A DNA stretch of 64,000 bases from Typha latifolia (lineage: Eukaryota; Streptophyta; Magnoliopsida; Poales; Typhaceae). Where the stretch lies: positions 8,442,001 through 8,506,000 of the forward strand of contig CM034108.1 in the NCBI GenBank assembly GCA_019914945.1, in the 5' to 3' direction. Positions 56,493 to 64,000 of the stretch are shown in pieces (the first letter of the stretch is position 1; the number at the start of each line of letters is the position of its first letter). The notes beneath the pieces are model-generated. The model worked only from the letters and a program-made list of their open reading frames with translations. It was not told the DNA's origin and made no database searches. The position numbers and the translations under genes were made by a program.

Positions 56493-57589
56493 ATTAGCGG
56501 CCTACACCTGAGGTCGGGAAGTCTGTGTGGCATTCAGGTAGTTATACTGCACAGTTAGGACTAGATTATAATGATAGAAGAACATGATTATGAGGCGGGG
56601 ATATAACTCTAGCGGTACCCGATGATGTAGGGTTAGGGCGTCTGTTGATGAGCTGAGAGCTCCCGATTCTCCCGCCGAGGGCGGTGATGATTTAGAGAGA
56701 GTGAGATATGGGCTTACGACCGAGGTCCTTAATCTGATGGCCACAGACGACCGGTCACATGTAGTGTTGACATACATGTGTAGGTGGCATTACCGCTAGA
56801 TGTGTATATATCCCCCCTCGATGTATGAGATAGCGGATGATTATGTGATGGATAATTATTTCTTGATAGTATTTACCCTATGTGGTGAATAGCTCGGTGA
56901 GCGATGATAAGTATGATTAATGCTTTGTGTAGGCATGAGATGACTAAACTGTTATTTTATTGCTATGCATAACATGTGAAATCTATGATTGAGATGTGTA
57001 CGAATAAGAGATTGTATCAAGCTTTATATCTGTGTGAACTTATCGTGATACGTTTAGGAACTAGCATGTTCCAGGATAGTGACTGGTAATCTTAATCAAT
57101 TACATTGATTTAGTAAATTGTAGTAAGTCATTTCAACCAGCATATCGTTATTGTTAGCAAATATAGGCATACATTGGATATACACATGTGATTTCATTAT
57201 TTTAAATTGTATGGATCCTACTCGCTGGGCTGTAAGCTCACCACCTCGTGGTGGCATTATTTCAGAGCTAGGGGATGCAGGTGCGGGTAGTGAGGAGTAG
57301 CTGCTTTTTCTTTTCAGAATGTACGTTAGATGTATTAAGCCCCTGCGAGGGCATTATGATGATGTTGTATTTTGGACTTTAGCATTGTATTTTGGATGTA
57401 TATTTGGAAGGCTTGTTGTGGCCTGTGGAACTTGTATCCAGACTCTTATAGTTGAGTTTATTTATGGTGAAATTGTGCTGTTGTGTGCCTTGTGAAATCC
57501 TTGTACTGACAGGTCATGTGATACACCGCGTGGGGGGATTTACCCACGCGGTTTACACGTGTATTTGGAGGTTTGGGTGTTTCAAGTTT

Positions 57590-58667
57590 TCTCTGACAAG
57601 CTCGACGGTTGGAAAGGTTCTTTCGACGTCAGAACAGAGTTCTTTGACGAGTCGGCAACCATGCGAACCACTGTTGAATCGAGGAAGACCATGCATGGCC
57701 GCTGGATATCCCCCATTAGGAATCCTCATCAGTGGTGAGAGAGATGATCCGAAACCGCGAGTTCCAGCACTTGGGCCGCCTTACACCACCCCCTTTTGTA
57801 ACCACGGCGAGTCGGCAACCAGGAAGAAATCATGTACGTTCTCAAGCGACCATCCACCATTCTCCTTAGTCAATCAATAGTTGACCGCGACAGCGTCAAC
57901 ACCGACAATGACGTTGCAACTCCCCGCCGAGCAGCAGCTCGAAGGAGAAGGCTGCAATCTTCTACCCATGGCAGCACCGGCCGTTGACAGCCCCATAAAG
58001 ACCTTGTGGGCCGCCGCTTTTCTCACCTAGATGACTGAAAGCTTCTTGTCGTTGCTGCAACTAAACGAAGAAGAAAGAGATGAAGATTTTGCTTTTGCCA
58101 AACTCAGCCTTCCATAGCAGTCGACGACCGCCACCCAAGAGAGACTTGACTAGGTTGAATTTCTAAACATGAGTTGGGTTGGACCTAAGAACCAAAGGGG
58201 TCTAGTCAAGTGTGAGTAATCTCTAGACTTGGGAACTTAATTAAGTCAAATAAGGGACCTGATCAGAAACCATCTACTTGACTTAAGTCGAGTTTGCTTA
58301 TACTAGGACGCATTTGACTTGGATCCTAATCCATGGAGTGGGCAGAATGATTATGAGCATAACCAACAGTCAGTTCGGCTGGTTGAACCTAACTCGAGTC
58401 ACTAGGTCGACCTAATTAGGATCCACCAACTACATCTAACTCGACCTTTCAAGCGCAATCAGATGCACCAGATTTCTATAGCTGAATTGACATTGAGTCA
58501 ATTGGTTCAACCACCCGAGACCAAGTGGACTCAATGCAGACGAACCCGAATCCCACCTTGGGCTAGTAGGAGTACAAGTATCCAAGCTCGACTGAGGATG
58601 ACCCACCGAACACAGCAAGTTCGACTCGAGTCACCTTGAGGGCAAGGTGTATGGAAGCGTGGTGGAT
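57590..58667 (+). other. F2 array internal 1, second part
   Basis: Continues the unrecognised segment (GWKGSFDVRTEFFDESATMR, then RKTMHGRWISPIRNPHQW before a stop; an overlapping frame stays open to about 57880). The rest is noncoding-looking sequence rich in GACTTGAG and TCGAGT, ending in a polypurine tract GTATGGAAGCGTGGTGGAT at the start of LTR b. It matches internal 2 at 60320-61393. Confidence 0.55.
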
Positions 58668-59737
58668 TGATATGATTCGGACTTCACCGATGATGTCTCG
58701 AGCATGGATACACTTTAGGGGTGTCTTTTATTCTTCTTTTAGTGTTTATTTCATAGAATAATAAGTTTTCTGTATATCGCGCTCGAACACAGATGGAGTG
58801 CGTTCGAATGCACTTGTGAACGCCTACATCAATTTCGTAAAAATAGAGAACGTGAAATGAGCATTCAAACGCGATCGAGCACGTTCGAGCGCGGCTGGAG
58901 CACGTTCGAATGCGCTTGTGAACTCCTACATCAGGTTCGCAAATATAGAGAATGCAAAATGTGCTACTATTTTAGGTTTAATAATTGCCATTTTTAAATT
59001 GTTTGGTTAGCATCTAAAAGTGTGGATGGCAACCATAGAAGCATTATGGAATGAATTGAGTTTTGCCCTAGCCTCCTTCATTTTCCTCTCTCTTATTATC
59101 GCTGGCAATGCAAAATGTGTATTCGAATGCGGTCGACGAAAATATACCATTTTAGGATTAATAATTGTCATTTTTGAATTATTTGTTTAGCCTATAAAGG
59201 TGTGGATGGAAACCATAGAATCATTATGGAATGAATTAAGTTTTGCCCTGGCCTCCTTCATCTTCTTCTCTCTCATTCTCTCATTCCCTGGCGTTGCCAC
59301 TTCTAACACCCCCTAGACTGGCCCCTCACCCTAGTCCCTTAGGGACGGCCCACTCACTTCTTCGAATCTATCTATCACCTTACCCTAACCCCTTCCCTAA
59401 TCTATAACCTTCCACCTCCACTTACTCATTGTTGCCACCACATTATCGTCGGTCCACCATCCTCCACCATCATCAAGGATCTCGTGCCTCCATCCACGGA
59501 TCCAAAGATGGACTCCCTGATGTTCGTCTACTGATCGGATGATATCTCGAGATCCCACTGTCCGATTCTTCAAAAACTAGATTTGTTGGAAAGCTCTTTT
59601 CTAGGGCTACATAGAATTTTCACATCAATCCAATGGCTGCATCATTTGGGATCTATTTCCAAAATTCCTTATCAGATTCTGTCCAAATCTAAAAATCGGG
59701 AGAGATTGAACCTTAGACGAAATGGGAGATCATATCA
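58668..59737 (+). repeat. F2 LTR b (shared middle LTR)
   Basis: TGATATGATTCGG to GATCATATCA, 1,070 bp. TTCGAA-type units at 58785-58915. The TATA-proximal block occurs twice (about 58960-59109 and 59110-59290), a duplication also present in LTR c. Confidence 0.85.
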
Positions 59738-59740
59738 ACT

Positions 59741-59780
59741 TGGTATCAGAGCAGAGATCATATCAAGCTGGTATCAGAGC
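59741..59780 (+). promoter_or_regulatory. Duplicated PBS of internal 2
   Basis: TGGTATCAGAGC at 59741-59752 and again at 59769-59780. The intervening AGATCATATCAAGC repeats the LTR end, so LTR tail plus PBS has been duplicated as a 28-bp unit. Confidence 0.9.
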
Positions 59781-59824
59781 CACCATTCATAGGACACGTG
59801 CTTCCTCTGACGACAACCAGATCC

Positions 59825-59944
59825 ATGGCTGCACGGCAAGATGAGGAAGATAAGATTTCCTCAATAGAAGAGGGGGAAACGGTTGTAGGGACTTTCACCC
59901 GCGGAACCGCCCGACTAAATCTTAATATGGATGGCCATCTATAA
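59825..59944 (+). pseudogene. Residual gag start, 39 codons (internal 2)
   Basis: MAARQDEEDKISSIEEGE followed by TRGTARLNLNMD and a TAA stop. Homologous to the first residues of the G4 gag. The remainder of gag is replaced. Confidence 0.7.
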
Positions 59945-59974
59945 TTAGATGATGATGGAGATGATGTAGGAAAT

Positions 59975-60430
59975 ATGGCCGTGGCCGAAACCTTCTTCAA
60001 CAAGCATGGCAATCGCAAGGCAGCATGGGGAGCCCTCTGCAACATACCCAACATCCTCAACGGTCTCCCCGTTCCCCACAAAAATAAGGGAGAGTTCGGC
60101 TATCCAGCAAGATCGAGCTTCTACACCCCGACCCTTGGTCAGCCGCAACGAATCGCCACCGGCTACAATGGAATCCTCAACCATCGTAGCAGCCCTCGAA
60201 ACCTCCACATCTTCCCATACACCGGAGACCTCGCCAACAAACCGCGAAAGGCTTGCCGCACCCTTCTCGAGTCCTCTAGAATCAGTGAAGAGTCTAGCTT
60301 CAAGGCAGCAGTTTTCTTCGGCAAGCTCAACGGTTGGAAAGGTTCTTTCGACGTCAGAACGGAGTTCTTCGACGAGTCGGCAACCATGCGAACCACTATT
60401 GAATTGAGGAAGACCATGCATGGTCGCTAG
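59975..60430 (+). other. Unrecognised open frame of 151 codons in place of gag-pol
   Basis: The frame reads MAVAETFFNKHGNRKAAWGA, PHKNKGEFGYPARSSFY, LANKPRKACRTLLESSR and NGWKGSFDVRTEFFDESATM. I know no family for it. Two other long frames overlap it: a Ser/Pro-rich plus frame (60006-60407, continuing 60420-60755 after a stop) and a minus frame (60454-59945). Which, if any, is translated cannot be decided. The copy in internal 1 is interrupted, and one stop differs between copies, which argues against strong selection. It could be captured host sequence. Confidence 0.4.
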
Positions 60431-60759
60431 ATATCCCTCATTAGGAATTATCATCAGTGGTCAGGAAGATGATCCGGAACCGCGAGTTCCAGCACTTAGG
60501 CCACCTTACACCACCTCCTTTTGCAACCATGGTGAGTCGGCAACCAGGAAGAAATCATGTATGTTCTCAAGTGACCATCCACCATTCTCCTCAGTCAATC
60601 GACAGTTGACTGCGACAGCATCGTCACCGACGATGATGTCGCAGCTCCCCGCCGAGCAGCAACTCGAAGGAGAAGGTTGCAATCTTCTACCCATGGCAGC
60701 ACCGGCTGTTGACGGCCCCATAAAGACCTTGTGGGCCGCCGCTTTTCTCACCTAGACGA

Positions 60760-61393
60760 CTGAAAGCTTCTTGTCGTTGCTGCGACTAAACGAAGAAGAA
60801 AGAGATGAAGATTTTGTTTTTGCCAAACTCAGCCTTCCACAACAGTCAACCACCGCCACCCCAAGAGAGACTTGACCAGGTTGAATTGCTAGACATGAGC
60901 TGGGTTGGACCTAAGAACCAAAGGGGTCTAGTCAAGTGTGAGTCATCTCTAGACTTGAGAACTTAATTAAGTCAAATAAGGGACCTGATCAAAAACCATC
61001 TACTTGACTTAAGTCGAGTTTGCTTATACCAGGACACATTTGACTTGGGTCCTAATCCAAGGAGTGGGTAGAACGATTATGAGCATAACCAACAGTCAGT
61101 TCGGCTGGTTGAACCTAACTCGAGTCACTAGGTCGACCTAATTAGGATCCACCAACTACATCTAACTCGACCTTTAGAAAGCAATCAGATGCACCAGATA
61201 TCTATAGCTGAATTGACATTGAGTCAATTGGTTCAACCACCCGAGACCAAGTGGACTCAATGCAGAGGAACCCGAATCCCATCTTGGGCTAGTAGGAGTA
61301 CAAATATCCAAGCTCGATTGAGGATGACCCACCGAACACATCAAGTTCGACTCGAGTCACCTTGAGGGCAAGGTGTATAGAAGCGTGGTGGAC
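60760..61393 (+). other. Internal 2, 3' noncoding part and polypurine tract
   Basis: No ORF. Sequence rich in GACTTGAG and TCGAGT blocks, ending CACCTTGAGGGCAAGGTG and a purine-rich AGAAGCGTGGTGGAC immediately before LTR c. Same arrangement as 58000-58667. Confidence 0.6.
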
Positions 61394-62363
61394 TGATACG
61401 ATTCAGACTTCACCGATGATGTCTCGAGCATGGATACACTTTAGGGGTATATTTTATTCTTGTTTTAGTGTTTATTTCATAGAAAAATAAGTTTTCTGTA
61501 TATCGCGTTCGAACGCGGATGGAGTGCGTTTGAATGCACTTGTGAACGCCTGCATCAATTTTCCAAAAATAGAGAATGAGAAATGTGCATTCGAACGCGA
61601 TCGGGCACGTTCGAACGTGGATAGAGCACGTTTGAATGCGCTTTTGAACGCCTGCATCAGGTTCGCAAATACAGAGAACGCAAAATGTGCTACTATTTTA
61701 GGTTTAATAATTGCCATTTTTAAATTATTTGGTTAGCCTCTAAAAGTGTGGATGGCAACCATAGAAGCATTATGGAATGAATTGAGTTTTGCCCTAGCCT
61801 CCTTCATCTTCTTCTCTGTCATTATTGTCGGCAACGCAAAATGTGTATTCGAACGCGGTCGACGAAAATATACTATTTTAGGGTTAATAATTGTCATTTT
61901 TGAATTGTTTGTTTAGCTTCTAAAGGTGTGGATGGCAACCATGTAATCATTATGGAATGAATTAAGTTTTGCCCTGGCCTCCTTCATCTTCTTCTCTCTA
62001 ATTCTCTCGTTCCCTGGCGTCGCCGCTTCTAACCCCCCCTCGACTGGCCCCTCACCCTAGTCCCTTAGGGGAATCTATCTATCACCTTACCCTAACCCCT
62101 TCCATAATCCATAACCTTCCACCTCCACTTACTCACCATGCCAACCCCATTAACGCCGGTCCACCATCCTCCACCATCATCAAGGATCTCGTGCCTCCAT
62201 CCACGGATCCAAAGATGGACTCTTTGATGTTCGTCTACTGATCGGACGATATCTCGAGATCCCACCGTCCGATTCTCCTAAAACTAGATTTGTTGGAAAG
62301 ATCTTTTCTAGGGCTACAATACTAGAATTTTCACATCGATCCAATGGCTGCATTGTTTGGGAT
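61394..62363 (+). repeat. F2 LTR c, 3'-truncated by copia C2
   Basis: TGATACGATTCAGAC start. Shares the duplicated promoter block with LTR b (about 61678-61840 and 61841-62000) and ends at CATTGTTTGGGAT, where the C2 start TGTTAGG follows. Confidence 0.8.
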
Positions 62364-62504
62364 TGTTAGGTTTTTATTTGTTGGCAATTGTGTACAAAAT
62401 ATTCTAAGTGTATTTTTTCATCTATATGAGCTTTACACAAGTTTAGAATATCTCTGGTTTGAAGAATTGCAAGATTATTGGAGAAAAACCGTCGAGTTCA
62501 CACC

Positions 62505-62765
62505 GCGTTCACAAACGCATTCGAACGCAGGTACTGCGTTCACACAGATAGAGAGCCGTGTTCACAAACGCGTTCGAACACGGGTACTGCGTTCACATAG
62601 ATAGAGAGCCGCGTTCACAAACGCGTTCGAACACGGGTACTGCGTTCACACAAACCGAGAGCTACGTTCACAAATGCGTTCGAACGCAACCTAAAGAATT
62701 CAAGTTGTCACGTTCGAATGCACTCGGGCCCGTTCGAACGCACCCGGTCCGCGTTCGAACGCACC
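62505..62765 (+). repeat. 53-bp tandem repeat carrying TTCGAA palindromes
   Basis: Units at 62505-62557, 62558-62610 and 62611-62663 plus a partial fourth. Each has GTTCACAAACGCGTTCGAAC, then GGGTACTGCGTTCACA and ATAGAGAGCC. Three further TTCGAA sites follow to 62765. It lies upstream of the C2 gag frame. Confidence 0.9.
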
Positions 62766-62821
62766 AACGAAGTTTGATAAAATTAGACTTTCGTGAGTCC
62801 AGCCTTTCAAAACATTTGAGT

Positions 62822-63390
62822 TTCAGGCAAAAGTTACAGCAATTGAGGAAAGTAAGTACATCGATTCTATGAAAGTTGAACAATTGGTAGGAAATCTACA
62901 AATATTTGAGTCCAGCCTTTCAAAACCGAGGAAGTCCAAAGGGATTGCCCTATCCACAGTTGAACAAAGTATAGAGGAGTCTGATGATGAAGGTGATTTA
63001 GATGTTGAGATGTTGGCCATGTTCGTCAAAAAGTTCAATAAATTCTTTCGAAAGCCAAACAAGTTGAATGCTGAAAAACTTGAGAAAAGCAAAGCATTTA
63101 TGAAAAAGAAAAATACTGCGAGTTCAAACTCAGGTGTGAGCAACAACGGTGTCAAACAGAAAAATAAGAATTATGTGAATAAACTTCAATGTTTTGAATG
63201 TTCTAGTTTTGGACACATAGCACAAGAATGCCCTAATCGCCTTAAGAAGGGTAAAGCTATGAAAGTTACTTGGGATGACTCAGATGAATCTGATGATGAT
63301 TCTAGAAAAGACGAAGAAAACTTTGTTGCTTTTGCCTCTTCTCTACTCAATATTGATTCCGTTGTTGATATTGATAGTACAGATGATTAG
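62822..63390 (+). pseudogene. C2 gag, N-terminally truncated, with CCHC knuckle
   Basis: From FQAKVTAIEESKYIDSMKV the frame follows copia gag: EQLVGNLQIFE, then LAMFVKKFNKFFRKP and the zinc knuckle CFECSSFGHIAQEC. An acidic tail (DDSDESDDDSRKDEENF) ends at a TAG at 63388. The first internal Met is at 62869. The N-terminal gag domain is missing, so particle assembly would fail. A 19-bp repeat GAGTCCAGCCTTTCAAAAC flanks the truncated part (62796 and 62906). Confidence 0.8.
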
Positions 63391-64000
63391 GATATGTTAC
63401 CAGCTGAAAAAGATGAATCTGAAATACAAAAGACATATAATGACCTGTACCTAGAGTCGTTTAAACTCAAGAAAAGCAACTTAGACTACATCAATGACTC
63501 AAGGTAATCAAACTTGAAAGAATTCAATTTGAGGAAAAGTACAAATTGGAACTTGAACGTGTCAAAAACCTTTCGGAACAACTTAACAATGCAAAAAATA
63601 AAATGAAGGGTGATGAAATTGAACTAGAGCGACTGAATAAGGAAGTGACATTTCTAAAAGGTAAGAACAAACTTGACGAGATCCTAAAGGCTCAGATCTT
63701 TGGAAAAGACAGGTATGGTGTTGGATACACTAGTAATTCAAATAATAATAAAACTATCTTCGTTTCTACAGGTATACAAAAGGAAAAATATCTGAAGTCA
63801 TCAGCCGCATTTACAAATCAATCCTGGATGAATGCTTCTAAACTGAAGTTGAATCTACAAACTGGTGAATCGTCAACGGCACCAAAGGTAAACTTTAGTC
63901 ACACTCCTCGACAAAAGGTGAGTAGAAAATGGTTTATTCCGACATGCTATCATTGCGGTATTCTAGGGCATATTCGACCTCATTGCAAATTTTTGCAAAA
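63391..64000 (+). pseudogene. C2 gag C-terminal half, to window edge
   Basis: After the stop at 63388 the reading continues in broken frames with a coiled-coil-like segment (KLELERVKNLSEQLNNAK, ELERLNKEVTFLKGK), KAQIFGKDRYGVGYT and a second knuckle CYHCGILGHIRPHC at 63950-63990. Protease should follow beyond the edge, as in C1. At least one frameshift lies near 63500. Confidence 0.75.

Larger units (their letters stand above)
51793..57584 (+). mobile_element. Family V solo LTR (1.67 kb net), split by element G4
   Basis: It starts TGTAACACCCCAAAAC and ends GGGTTTGGGTGTTTCA-type sequence at 57584. The TSD AGTTT is perfect (51788-51792 and 57585-57589). The two parts (51793-52373 and 56498-57584) join at the G4 TSD. 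It is related to the 2.93-kb G7 LTR but shorter. Near the start a 29-base hairpin (51828-51856, arms GTGACGCACGCG) is present. Confidence 0.85.
50448..62363 (+). mobile_element. Tandem F2 non-autonomous Ty3 array: LTR-internal-LTR-internal-LTR
   Basis: LTR a 50448-51246 (first ~65 bp missing), internal 1 (51247-51792 and 57590-58667, split by solo LTR V), LTR b 58668-59737, internal 2 59738-61393, LTR c 61394-62363 (truncated by copia C2). Both internal regions share PBS, gag start, an unknown segment and the polypurine tract, and are highly similar. They encode no protease, RT or integrase. The three-LTR layout is what unequal recombination between LTRs of one element would produce. Confidence 0.8.
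62364..64000 (+). mobile_element. C2: Sirevirus-like Ty1/copia element, runs off the right edge
   Basis: It begins TGTTAGGTTTTTATTTG inside LTR c. About 460 bp of noncoding sequence including a 53-bp tandem repeat with TTCGAA palindromes precede a gag ORF whose first ~150 residues are missing. No PBS is visible between the start and gag, so the LTR-gag junction is deleted. The second zinc knuckle at the window edge is identical to that of C1, placing both in one family. Confidence 0.7.

Noticed and set aside
57452..57580. Start of a protein (MSLFMVKLCCCVPCEILV)
   Set aside because: This is the end of the V solo LTR read into internal 1; the junction is the LTR boundary at 57584.

Overview
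This is a repeat-dominated stretch of a flowering-plant nuclear genome. Spliced plant-type genes, chromodomain-carrying Ty3 elements, Sirevirus-like Ty1/copia elements, solo LTRs with 5-bp target-site duplications (TSDs) and initiator-methionine tRNA primer binding sites (PBS) all point that way. I cannot name the species. Host genes are few: exon 1 of DNA polymerase eta (minus, 3545-3620), a complete three-exon R2R3-MYB gene (minus, 43687-44941), and a decayed RRM fragment resembling a polypyrimidine-tract-binding protein (42621-42764).

Left part (1-18 kb). A 60-bp minisatellite and AT-rich sequence lead to POLH exon 1. About 490 bp upstream of its start codon sits a 2.9-kb solo LTR (family S, TSD AAAAC, 4112-13250). 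It was later split by a Ty3 element G1 (about 5215-11450), which itself holds a solo LTR of a second family (5413-6240) and another S-family LTR (7398-9498). Next come a third S copy and a gag-only Ty3 derivative T (14911-18121).

Middle (18-42.6 kb). A rearranged S LTR is followed by a Sirevirus-like copia element C1 (minus) with a third ORF, fused to fragments of chromovirus G2 in both orientations. A minus-strand chromovirus G6 (28604-36672) carries another S LTR. A Tekay-type element G7 with a 2.9-kb LTR and a degenerate short-LTR copia C3 follow.

Right part (42.6-64 kb). The MYB gene lies in the only long TE-poor interval (about 42.6-46.3 kb). Beyond it are solo LTRs (T-like, S5, F1) and a tandem LTR-internal-LTR-internal-LTR array of a non-autonomous Ty3 family (50448-62363). 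That array is split by a solo LTR V (51793-57584, TSD AGTTT), which contains a young Ty3 element G4 (52374-56492, TSD ATTAG, almost identical LTRs). A second copia C2 runs off the right edge.

The most unusual signals are cis-structures inside the retroelements: (1) tandem multiplication of the tRNA-iMet primer binding site, up to eight units at 49.3-49.4 kb, and copies trapped inside LTRs; (2) a CGTTCGAACG palindrome cluster upstream of TATA boxes in several Ty3 LTR families and also in copia elements, replaced by an 18-bp tandem repeat in G4; (3) perfect hairpins in the U3 regions of long-LTR families; (4) a non-autonomous family in which gag-pol is replaced by sequence I do not recognise.

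Family names (S, V, T, U, F1, F2, G1-G7, C1-C3) are local labels for this window. Boundaries come from reading repeated copies against each other by eye, and those without a TSD may be off by tens of bases.
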